Shown here: positions 55,497-62,953 of the stretch, piece by piece
How positions within the stretch are numbered: position 1 is the first letter of the stretch
Layout: each line of letters opens with the position of its first letter
Assembly (NCBI GenBank): GCA_029834535.1
Contig: JAQMWT010000145.1
Location: forward strand, 54,934 to 118,933
Reading direction: 5' to 3'
Source of the DNA: Chrysophaeum taylorii
Lineage: Eukaryota > Sar > Pelagophyceae > Pelagomonadales > Pelagomonadaceae
DNA length: 64,000 nucleotides
Translations under genes and position numbers: made by a program
Notes under the pieces: model-generated
Told to the model about the DNA's origin: nothing
What the model saw: the letters and a program-made list of their open reading frames with translations, nothing else
Databases searched by the model: none

Positions 55497-55751
55497 TGGA
55501 GAGATTTGACCCTCTCCGGGTACATGGTAGAGACTGCGTGCAGTCTTAGGCGTGTACAGACTATTCCGCTTGTCACATGCTACTACACAAGGTAGAGATT
55601 TAGGCCCTGACTCCTTAAGGGCATTAGGTCCCATAGGAGCGTTCGCACTGACAACGAGGAATGAAGCCTCCATTAATTAAACAGACAACCCCATACCTGA
55701 CGGTACGCACCTGGAGGTCTACTCCTTGTTGGAAGTGAACTGCAGATCTAA

Positions 55752-56898
55752 TCTTAACTACTAATCGACAGATGTTTGTCTGTTTGTTTGTTTGTCTGTT
55801 TGTCTGTCTTTAAATGTCGACTGCTAAGAGGGGGGGGTGTGTGTGGGGAGCATGAAGGATGTGGGTGGGTTTGTGGGGTATGAGGGATGTGCCTGACGGG
55901 CGAAGATAAGTACGCGGGACCTAGTCGGGGTCATCGCCGAGGCGTGGGGCAGGCGAAGAGAGGACGGGCCCCGCCCGTAGGTCGTACGCCTGTTTGTCTG
56001 TCCCTCGATTTAGCGTAAGGATCAGGTAGGCGCGAGAGTAAGGATCAGGTAGTCGCGAGAGCCAGACAGTGATCCTCCAAGCCGTCTACGGCGACCTCGC
56101 AGACTATTTCCACGACCCGCGGCGGCTCTTTCAGCGCACCATTCTCACGCCCCGTCGAAACGATGTTGTCGATGCTGACAACGCGCGCATGACCGCGGCC
56201 TTTTTTTCCCGGAGGCGAGGCGTCGGAGTTCTTTTCGGCCGACTAGGTTGGGTCGGAAGACAACGCCTCGCTCTCAAGAGTCGAGTTTTGAACTCCCTGA
56301 CAACCAACGGCATGCTGACTTTGATCGCGAGCTTAAAGTCTTCGCAACCTCGACCCGTCGCACGGCCACTGCAACGGTACCAGATCCATGATCGATCGTG
56401 TCGTTGTCACCGAGGCTCCTCCAACCTGTATCCTGTAAGGCCCGCCGACGCCAAACGATCAACAAGAGCCAGGGCCAGACGCCCCGCGAGGTCGGCGTCG
56501 TCTTTCCCAAGCCCGTCTTCTGCCACGTCCAGCTCTACGTGGCTCTCTGTCGATCGGCATCTCCGAGGATATACTCATCTGGGTCGACGACTCCACCCTA
56601 CCCCACACGTGCTGCGCAATACCGATAAGCCCCCTCCCGGCGTCTACACGCGCACTGTAGGTGAACTTACTTGGACCAGGTGAATCATCCAAGCAGCTTA
56701 GATTGGCGGAGGTGAGAGCGACGAGCTCGAAGGAGAGTGGGGTGAGTGGATGTGAGCACGAGTGGGCTTACGCCGAACTTTTTTAAGCCGAACGGTTAGA
56801 GATTGGGACTAGGTGAACTTACTGGGACCAGGTGAACTTACTGGGGTTAGAGATTGGGACCAGGTGAACTTACTGGCGAACTTACTGGCCTGTACTTG
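55752..56898 (+). mobile_element. Helitron 4, in the 5' LTR of element A
   Basis: Starts TCTTAACTACTAATCGACAG and ends CCTGTACTTG, inserted between A and T of GATCTAA/TTCTTCATAATC; removal restores the uninterrupted LTR sequence seen at 14370. It contains the trailer and end of the cargo ORF (55825-55990, minus) and a helicase remnant, with no unique extra sequence. It is therefore an internal-deletion derivative. Confidence 0.85.
56066..56683 (+). pseudogene. Helitron 4 PIF1-type helicase remnant
   Basis: Same fragment as in Helitrons 1-3: AILTPRRNDVVDADNARM, then in another frame TINKSQGQTPREVGVVFPKP and HVQLYVALCRS. Frameshifted. Confidence 0.8.
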
Positions 56899-56961
56899 TT
56901 CTTCATAATCTGAGAGTAATAATGGCGGAAGGGTAAGGAAGGAAAGAGGGAAAGCCGTATT

Positions 56962-57050
56962 GCGGAGAGAAAACCCTCTACTAGAGGGTTTTCTCTCCGC
57001 TAACTAACTAACTAGAGAGAAAACCCTCTACTAGAGGGTTTTCTCTCCGC
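56962..57050. repeat. Doubled perfect palindrome made from LTR sequence
   Basis: GCGGAGAGAAAACCCTCTA, one base, then its exact reverse complement (56962-57000). Then come a TAAC tandem tract and a second copy of the palindrome (57015-57050). The 5 bp CTCTA borders the whole insert on both sides (56976-56980, 57311-57315). Confidence 0.85.
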
Positions 57051-57307
57051 AGGGTCGGATAAGAAAGTTCGTACGAGCCGTTAACTATGTTTCAGTTTGT
57101 ACTAAGACATACTCAACGGATCGCTGAGCTATGTTCATTTGTACTCAAGCAGTATGTGCCGCCACGCCGCGAGATCGTCGCGATGGAACTAGTCCCCATA
57201 GTGAAGTCGGCATCCTTTCGTCCCCTCGCGCAAAAAAAGGAAAAGGCCCACGCGTTGTAGGACCCGTCGTTGCGGCGCGGGCTAGTCTCGTTTTCTTATC
57301 CGACCCT
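57051..57307. mobile_element. MITE-like element with 16 bp inverted ends
   Basis: AGGGTCGGATAAGAAA at 57051-57066 is matched exactly by the reverse complement at 57292-57307. It is 257 bp with no coding capacity, as expected of a MITE. The immediate flanks do not show a clear duplication, so the superfamily is unassigned. Confidence 0.65.
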
Positions 57308-57381
57308 AGGCTCTAGTGGAGATAGGTGTGAAAGGAGTGAGGTGTTCCAGTGTCGTACACGTAATAGTGTAGCTCTCTGGA

Positions 57382-57693
57382 GTAACGCGGCACATCGTGC
57401 ACTGTGCGTGAAAGCATCGTGCGCTGTAACGACCAAGACGACGGCGTCGCCATGAGAAGGTCTTCTTCAAGGCCGCCAGGTGCATGCAGTACAAAAAGAA
57501 CTGGACCAATGACATCCATAACCTTGCTTAGCACCGATAATAGAGTCGATCGAGGTTGAGTCGATCGAGGCTTGTGTGGTAGTGTTTACTTTGTGGAGAG
57601 AGCTAGAACGAACGAGGTGTAGTAGGATATAGTAGTTACCTCGGGACCCCCCCCCCCCTTAGATAATCAGCCTCCCAACGGACCTAAAAAGTA
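57382..57693. other. Right host flank of the transposon island
   Basis: Begins with GTAAC, the right copy of A's target duplication. No gene is recognised. A 14 bp near-duplication GAGTCGATCGAGG occurs at about 57544-57570, and a run of eleven C at 57648-57658. It includes the upstream region of the gene at 57694. Confidence 0.6.
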
Positions 57694-58350
57694 ATGGTCG
57701 ACATCGCGGCCGAGGTCAAGGCGAGTCCCCAGTGGTCCTGGAAGCGGGTGGCCGCGGAGCTGTCGGAGCTCGGGGTCGGCGACGTGGACGAAAAAAGCTT
57801 TTGGGAGGAATCGCACGCGGGCGCCGCCGTCGCGATCCTCAAATCCCGCTTCGAGGCCGAGGTGGCGCGCGCAAGGACGGTGTTTGCGGCCGAGAAGCGA
57901 CTCTTTCTGGATATCGACGGCGTTCTGAACAGAACGCAGAGCGCGTCGCACGTGAGGCTCGACCCCGACCTCGTGCGGAAGCTCCGAAATATTTGCGTGC
58001 GCGCCGGCAACGTCAAGATCGTGCTGAGCACATTCTGGCGCGAGTTCGATGCGTATCTCGTGTTCGTTTTGGGGCGCCTCGGGGTTCCTGCCCCCGTCGT
58101 TGGGAGAACCCCCGGTAACCCCACCGACCCCGACTACGATCGGGGGATACCCCGGGCGCGCGAGATCTCCGCATGCCTCAGGTCGTCGTCGTGCCCGCCC
58201 GGCGTGCCGTACGTCATCATCGACGACCGGTCCGACGCCGCCCTCGACGACCCGGACCACCACTTCGTCCGCACCGATCCAAAGCTCGGTCTGACCGACG
58301 CCAACGTCGACCAGGCCGTCGCCGTCCTCCTCAAAACCAGCATCATCTAG
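57694..58350 (+). CDS. HAD-fold hydrolase-like protein (Swiss-Army-knife RNA-repair type)
   Basis: A 218 aa protein. A helical N-terminal region (residues 10-65) is followed by a HAD core: FLDIDGVLNR (Asp73, Asp75), KIVLSTFW (Ser112, motif II) and YVIIDDRSD (Asp177, Asp178). HFVRTDPKLGLTDANVD comes at the end. The arrangement resembles the short HAD domains found in many eukaryotic and viral proteins and linked to RNA repair or nucleotide dephosphorylation. The substrate is unknown. Its stop TAG overlaps the stop of the opposite-strand gene by four bases (CTAG, 58347-58350). Confidence 0.7.
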   Translation: MVDIAAEVKASPQWSWKRVAAELSELGVGDVDEKSFWEESHAGAAVAILKSRFEAEVARARTVFAAEKRLFLDIDGVLNRTQSASHVRLDPDLVRKLRNICVRAGNVKIVLSTFWREFDAYLVFVLGRLGVPAPVVGRTPGNPTDPDYDRGIPRAREISACLRSSSCPPGVPYVIIDDRSDAALDDPDHHFVRTDPKLGLTDANVDQAVAVLLKTSII

Positions 58351-59552
58351 GAAGAGCAAGACCGCTCGAGGAGGTCGAGGGTGATGCCGAGGTCGGCGAG
58401 GGAGATTTTGCGAAGGTGGTCGTTGGGGTCCTCGGAGGGCGGAAGTCGGAGGTCGCCGATACGCGACCCCGCGTCCCCCGCCTGGCGGACCACGAAGTCA
58501 AGCGCCCGGGCGACGAGCGCGGTGGCCTCGACGACCCTCGCGACGCCGAGGCGCGCGGGGGGGCGTCTCCCCGTGGATTTGACGCGCGTCGAGAGCGAGA
58601 GACCAGAATCCTGGACCATGGTTTTCGCCATCTCGGCGACGATGGCCTCGTCGCGCTTTCTCTGCCGGGCGACGCGACTCCCGAGCTCGAGCGATAACGT
58701 TTCGGGATTAATCGCGGCCGACGCCGCGGCGCGCAGCCGATCAACGGTCGGAACATTTCCCAAGACTGCAACCTTCGTCGGAAGGTGGTGGCCCGCGGGG
58801 TCGAACCCCGGCGCGGCACCGGGTTCGAAAGGCATAGCGCGGCGCCACGCGGTCTCGGCGTCGAGTGCCGACCGAACCGCGGAGGCCGCGACCGACGCCC
58901 ACGTCCAATCGTGCGTCGCGACCGCAAAGGTCCCGTGCGCCGACGAGACCTCGAGAGACTCGGCCTCGTGCACGAACCCCCGTGGAATGTAGAGGACGTC
59001 GCCCGCCGCCAGCACGATCTCCAAGCTCTCGCCGAGGTCGGACGGCACCTCGAGCTGCTTGCCGACCTGCTCGTCGGGGTACGGGTACGGCACGGGGGGA
59101 GCGGTCCAGACGCGCCACCGCTTCCGGCCCTCGAGTTGCACGACAAACACGTCGCGGTCGTCTGCGTGCGCCCCCACGGCCCGGCACCCGGCGGGCGTGC
59201 AATAGACGTTCGCGTAGCAGTGCGGCAGGCCCGTGCCATCGACCATCTCGCGGCACGCGCGTCGCACCGACGCGTCGAGGTAGTCGGCGCGGTTCACGAT
59301 CACCGACACGCCGTCGGCGAACGCGTGAGCCCACGACGCGTACGCCGACCGGTCGACCTGGACCCCATCTCGTCGCAGCAACGCGTGCGCGGGACATCCG
59401 CTCGAGGGCGACGGTGCGGACCGCAACATCTTTTCGAGGCCCCCGTTTTCGCTGCGGGGCAGCGCCTCGATAGGGGCCTTGCCCCCAAGCACTCTCGCGC
59501 GCTCCTGGAACGTGGCGGAGAAGAACTCACCCTCCGCCACCAACTTGTGCAT
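58347..59552 (-). CDS. JmjC/cupin ribosomal-oxygenase-like protein (RIOX/MINA-NO66 type)
   Basis: A 401 aa member of the cupin-4/JmjC family of Fe(II)- and 2-oxoglutarate-dependent protein hydroxylases. The metal site is visible as VGAHADDRDVFVVQLEGRKR (His129, Asp131) and GDVLYIPRGFVHEAES (His195). The KRWRVW block following the first motif is typical of the MINA/NO66 group, which hydroxylate histidines in ribosomal proteins. A C-terminal helical region (residues 290-400) fits the family's dimerisation and winged-helix part. Start codons of this gene and the divergent membrane protein are only 30 bp apart. Confidence 0.8.
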   Translation of the reverse strand: MHKLVAEGEFFSATFQERARVLGGKAPIEALPRSENGGLEKMLRSAPSPSSGCPAHALLRRDGVQVDRSAYASWAHAFADGVSVIVNRADYLDASVRRACREMVDGTGLPHCYANVYCTPAGCRAVGAHADDRDVFVVQLEGRKRWRVWTAPPVPYPYPDEQVGKQLEVPSDLGESLEIVLAAGDVLYIPRGFVHEAESLEVSSAHGTFAVATHDWTWASVAASAVRSALDAETAWRRAMPFEPGAAPGFDPAGHHLPTKVAVLGNVPTVDRLRAAASAAINPETLSLELGSRVARQRKRDEAIVAEMAKTMVQDSGLSLSTRVKSTGRRPPARLGVARVVEATALVARALDFVVRQAGDAGSRIGDLRLPPSEDPNDHLRKISLADLGITLDLLERSCSS

Positions 59553-59582
59553 GAATAATTCTAACGGACCTCAAGACGGACG

Positions 59583-60068
59583 ATGTTTTTAGTCCTACGA
59601 ATAAGGCGCCTCGTCGGTTTTGTGGTGGTGGTGTCGTCCTCCTGGGCGCACGCCGCGAACCGCCTCGTCATCACCGCTGCCCCGACGACGATGGCGCCCG
59701 CCGCCACCTCGAGCAAGAAGAGCGAGCGATTCCACGTTTCCACCACCACCACCACCACGGCCTTGCTGGTCGCCTGCGTGGTGTTGCTCCTGGTCCTCGT
59801 ACCCTGCTGCCTGCTCGCGCGACGGAGAAAAAGAGACGACCTGCGCCACGCGAGCACGCGCATCCTGGGGCTCTCCCTGGACGATTTTGGCCTGGCTGTC
59901 CACACGCCCTCGGTCATCGAGGTCGTCGACCTCTCGCCCTGCGCCTCGGCGCTCCACCAAAGTCGTGCGCGACGCGCCGAGATGGCGGGGGGCGACTCCC
60001 CCGCAAAGCCTGCTGCTGCTGCTGCTGCTGCCAAGGTTGCCGCCGACCAACACCAACTCCACCGATGA
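59583..60068 (+). CDS. Small single-pass membrane protein, unknown
   Basis: A 161 aa protein with an N-terminal signal-like segment (LVGFVVVVSSSWAHA) and a Thr/Ser-rich stretch. A strong membrane helix at about residues 60-80 (LLVACVVLLLVLVPCCLLA) precedes a basic stop-transfer (RRRKR). The tail is ~80 residues with a poly-Ala run. This suggests a type I membrane protein with a short, possibly O-glycosylated outside part. No family is recognised. The gene is GC-rich like its neighbours. Confidence 0.5.
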   Translation: MFLVLRIRRLVGFVVVVSSSWAHAANRLVITAAPTTMAPAATSSKKSERFHVSTTTTTTALLVACVVLLLVLVPCCLLARRRKRDDLRHASTRILGLSLDDFGLAVHTPSVIEVVDLSPCASALHQSRARRAEMAGGDSPAKPAAAAAAAKVAADQHQLHR

Positions 60069-60206
60069 CCCCTATACTGCTGTGTTTAGCCCTCCGCACC
60101 AGCAACCGTGCCTCTCTCGAGATCCGTTGGGAGGGTTCCGTTTTTAGGCGATTTCCACCGACCGATACGACGACGATAATCAAACATCGTCGAGAGGAGA
60201 GGAAGA

Positions 60207-60248
60207 ATGGCGCATTACGGGGGTGGTCCTCCGTCGACGGGGGGTCAA

Positions 60249-60280
<32 letters not shown>

Positions 60281-61592
60281 GTACAACTACTACAACCAGC
60301 GCGACGCGGGTCGGAACTGGCGCGACCGGGAGCTCGGTGGCGCGCGGGGCGGCGCTACCCACCTCGCGCGCATCCACGGGACGGAGGAAGACAAGGTGAA
60401 CTGTCCCTTCTTCTACAAGATCGGTGCGTGCCGGCACGGAGACCGGTGCTCGCGGCAGCACCACAAGCCGCCCTTTTCCCAGACGATGATCGTGCAGCAC
60501 ATGTACCAGAACCCGGCATCTCAGATTGCTGCGGCGGGCGGCGACCCGAGCCAGCTCGACGAGAAGAAGGTGCAGGAGGAGTTTGACGACTTTTACGAGG
60601 AGGTCTACGACGAGCTCGCCAAGTACGGCGAGATCGAGGAGCTTAACGTGTGCGAGAATTTGGGGGATCACATGGTGGGGAACGTCTACGTGAAATACGC
60701 CGACGAGGAACATACGAACGAAGCGCTGCAGGGTTTGTGGGGACGGTTCTACGCGGGCCGTCCGCTCGTGTGCGAATTTTCGCCCGTCACGGACTTTCGC
60801 GAGGCGCGATGCCGCCAGTACGACGAGGCCGTCTGCACGCGCGGGGGCTACTGTAACTTTATGCATATTCGAACGCCCTCGCGCTCGCTTCGGAAGGAGC
60901 TCGAACGCCGATGGCACAAAAAATGGCGCAAGGAACGGGAGAAGCGCGAGAGGGAGGAGCGCGGCGAAGACGAAGATCCCGATGCCAACCAAGACGACGA
61001 CCGCAAGAGAGACGACCGCCGCAAGCGCTCTCGCTCGCGCGACGACGATCGCCGCCGCCGCCGCGACGACGACGACGACCGCCGCCGCCCGCCGCGCCGA
61101 AGCCGTGATGACGACGACCGCCGTCGCCGCGACGACCGTGGTCGTGACCGTGGCCCCCCTCCTCCAAGAGACGATCGCGGCCCCCCTCCTAGAGACGACC
61201 GCCTCGGCCCCCCTCCTAGAGATGATCGCGGTCCTCCTCTTCGGCGCGACGACCGCGGCCCTCCCCCCCGCGACGACCGCGGCCCTCCCCCCCGCGACGA
61301 CCGCGGCCCTCCCCCGCGCGACGACCGCGGCCCTCCCCCTCGCGACGACCGCGGTCCTCCCCCTCGCGACGACCGCGGCCCTCCCCCGCGCGACGACCGC
61401 GGCCCTCCCCCGCGCGACGACCGCGGCCCTCCCCTCCGCGACGACCGCGGCCCTCCCCCGCGCGACGCCCCCCCTCGCGACGACCGCGGTCCCTCCCCGC
61501 TGCCGCCGCCTCCTCCTCCTCCAATGGATCACCGGCCGCACAACGACTACCCACAGGACATTCCTCCTCCCCCTCCTCCCCACGACGAGTGA
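60207..61592 (+). CDS. U2AF1: U2AF small subunit (U2AF35), splicing factor
   Basis: A 461 aa protein. The first CCCH zinc finger is CPFFYKIGACRHGDRCSRQH (about residues 66-85). The U2AF homology motif (UHM, an RRM variant) follows with YDELAKYGEIEELNVCENLG and GNVYVKYADEEHTNEALQGL. The second CCCH finger is CRQYDEAVCTRGGYCNFMH (about residues 202-220). U2AF35 recognises the AG at 3' splice sites with U2AF65. The N-terminus has a poly-Gly run. The tail is unusual: after a mixed-charge RD/RS-like region comes an array of DDRGPPPR octapeptides instead of a plain RS domain. Its presence agrees with spliceosomal introns even though most genes here are uninterrupted. Confidence 0.92.
61150..61500 (+). 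repeat. 24 bp coding repeats in the U2AF1 tail
   Basis: About a dozen units of CGCGACGACCGCGGCCCTCC followed by CCCC-type codons, each coding RDDRGPPP with occasional variants (DDRLGPPP, DDRGPPLR). Such an array can change length quickly. Confidence 0.9.
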
Positions 61593-61669
61593 AGCCACAC
61601 TGATGCCCAGGATCTGGATTCACCCATCGTCTTGTGCATTTGAGGCGCTGCACCTGTCGATGATGATTG

Positions 61670-61701
<32 letters not shown>

Positions 61702-61894
61702 GCGACGACGCAAAGGCGCGTGCTCGTCGTGAAATCTACTCAAGAAGGTCGTCGTGCGTGCGCGCGGCGACTCGTGCGACCGTCGACGACACAACAACTT
61801 CCTCTACCGCCTGTTTTCAATAAGCCACGACGGTGGTACTGCTGCTGATTTTTTCTCCGACCGACGTTTAAAAAATGACAGTATAGAGCTATTA
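61593..61894. other. Intergenic region with GAT microsatellite
   Basis: Separates the convergent U2AF1 and SET-domain genes. It holds a (GAT)n tract at 61671-61699. Nothing else is recognised. Confidence 0.7.
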
Positions 61895-62953
61895 TTATGG
61901 TTGCTGAGCGTCGGGGCCGCATTCGAGTCCGCCGCCGCCGGCGCCGCCGCTTTGGAGGTGCGCGAGGAAGGTCGATAGGGAGCCGCGTTCCGCGTCGACG
62001 ATTGCCGAGGCGAGGGCGCGTCGCCTCGAAGAAGACGATACGTTTGCCTCGCGACGCTGGGGCTCGGCTCGGTCGATCGCGTCGAGCGCGCCGGCGACGA
62101 GGTCGATCGCAGCGGCAGTCGCTGCCCGGCGATCATCACCCATAAGCGAGGCGAGCGCGGGGAGCAACAGCGTGTCGACGTCCTGGGTGTCGCGACACGT
62201 CAGCCCCCCCGGAAAGACGTAGAAGTCACCGGCGAGCCACCCAAAGGCGTCGAGGGCCTTTTCGGGGTCGAGAGTCCGTCCGCCAAAGTAGTTCGTCGCG
62301 AGGGGTTCGCCTTCTCCCATCTGGCGCGTCGCGACCAAGGAAAAGAGGATCTGGTCGTTCGGTTTGTCGATGTCCAACGCGCAAAAATCCTCGTCGTCGT
62401 GGTTGGCGAGATCTAGGAAAGGAATCAGAACTGGACCTTCGAGGTCGAACGTCCGAGACATAACGAGACTCTTCGCCCAGACAAAATCCGCCCAGGCGAC
62501 CTCGGGGGGGCACTCGTCGGCCCACGCGGCGAGGAGGTCATCGCGGGCACGTCCCGCCCGCGTGCCTGCCAGAAGTTGGGCCTCCTCGTCCGTCCACGCG
62601 GCCGGCGCGTCCGGTTCCGGCACCGACGCCAAGTATGCCGCCCACCGCGAGCCCTCCCCCAACCCGCGCTCCACGCACAGCCGCGCGGCAAGTTGGGAGG
62701 ACTTGGGGAGGTGCCGCGCCCACTCGGGCGCGTCGCGCGCGGACAGGCACGCCGAGCGGGGAATCACCACAGCGGCCTCGCCCTCGGCGATAGCTCTCGC
62801 GCACCGCAACCCCCACCCGGCCTCGCCCGTCTCAAAGGCCTCGATCTTGTGCATCTGGGCCTCCGGCTGCCGCGCGAGCCACGTCTCGACGCGCGAAATC
62901 TCCTCGACGCGGCTGGCAACCGCCACCACCACGGGTCCTAGAAGAAGAATCAT
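61895..62953 (-). CDS. SET-domain protein lysine methyltransferase (Rubisco-LSMT/SETD3-SETD6-like)
   Basis: A 352 aa protein. It starts with a hydrophobic leader (MILLLGPVVVAVASRVE), suggesting secretion or plastid/ER targeting. The SET domain begins with GWGLRCARAIAEGEAAVVIP. The inserted helical iSET region follows, then FVWAKSLVMSRTF, VLIPFLDLANHDDE (the conserved NH) and TNYFGGRTLDPEKALDAFGW (substrate and cofactor pocket), as in plant Rubisco methyltransferase-type enzymes that modify non-histone lysines. The short C-terminal helical part is reduced compared with full Rubs-subst-bind domains. The ATG at 62951-62953 overlaps the TGA of the upstream JMJD4 gene (ATGA). A longer frame to 63877 is the antisense-like shadow of JMJD4 and was not used. 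Confidence 0.8.
   Translation of the reverse strand: MILLLGPVVVAVASRVEEISRVETWLARQPEAQMHKIEAFETGEAGWGLRCARAIAEGEAAVVIPRSACLSARDAPEWARHLPKSSQLAARLCVERGLGEGSRWAAYLASVPEPDAPAAWTDEEAQLLAGTRAGRARDDLLAAWADECPPEVAWADFVWAKSLVMSRTFDLEGPVLIPFLDLANHDDEDFCALDIDKPNDQILFSLVATRQMGEGEPLATNYFGGRTLDPEKALDAFGWLAGDFYVFPGGLTCRDTQDVDTLLLPALASLMGDDRRAATAAAIDLVAGALDAIDRAEPQRREANVSSSSRRRALASAIVDAERGSLSTFLAHLQSGGAGGGGLECGPDAQQP

Larger units (their letters stand above)
14120..57381 (-). mobile_element. Element A: outermost copia-type retrotransposon with C5-methyltransferase, interrupted by all other insertions
   Basis: The 3' LTR lies at 14120-14527 and the 5' LTR pieces at 55497-57381. Gene order on the minus strand is leader, gag remnant, C5-methyltransferase, integrase, RT, RNase H and accessory ORF. 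The flanks are GTACC on the left and GTAAC on the right, a 5 bp target duplication with one mismatch, as expected for copia integration. Element B interrupts A's leader at 23567/55213. A lacks the end of gag, the protease and methyltransferase motifs I and II because of an internal deletion at about 22619. Frameshifts elsewhere show it is old and inactive. Element size without guests is roughly 11 kb. Confidence 0.85.
55497..57381 (-). repeat. 5' LTR of element A, in three pieces
   Basis: LTR sequence at 55497-55751, 56899-56980 and 57311-57381, interrupted by Helitron 4 and by a palindrome-plus-MITE insertion. The pieces join to about 408 bp, equal to the 3' LTR at 14120-14527. The right end is followed by GTAAC (57382-57386). 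Confidence 0.8.
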
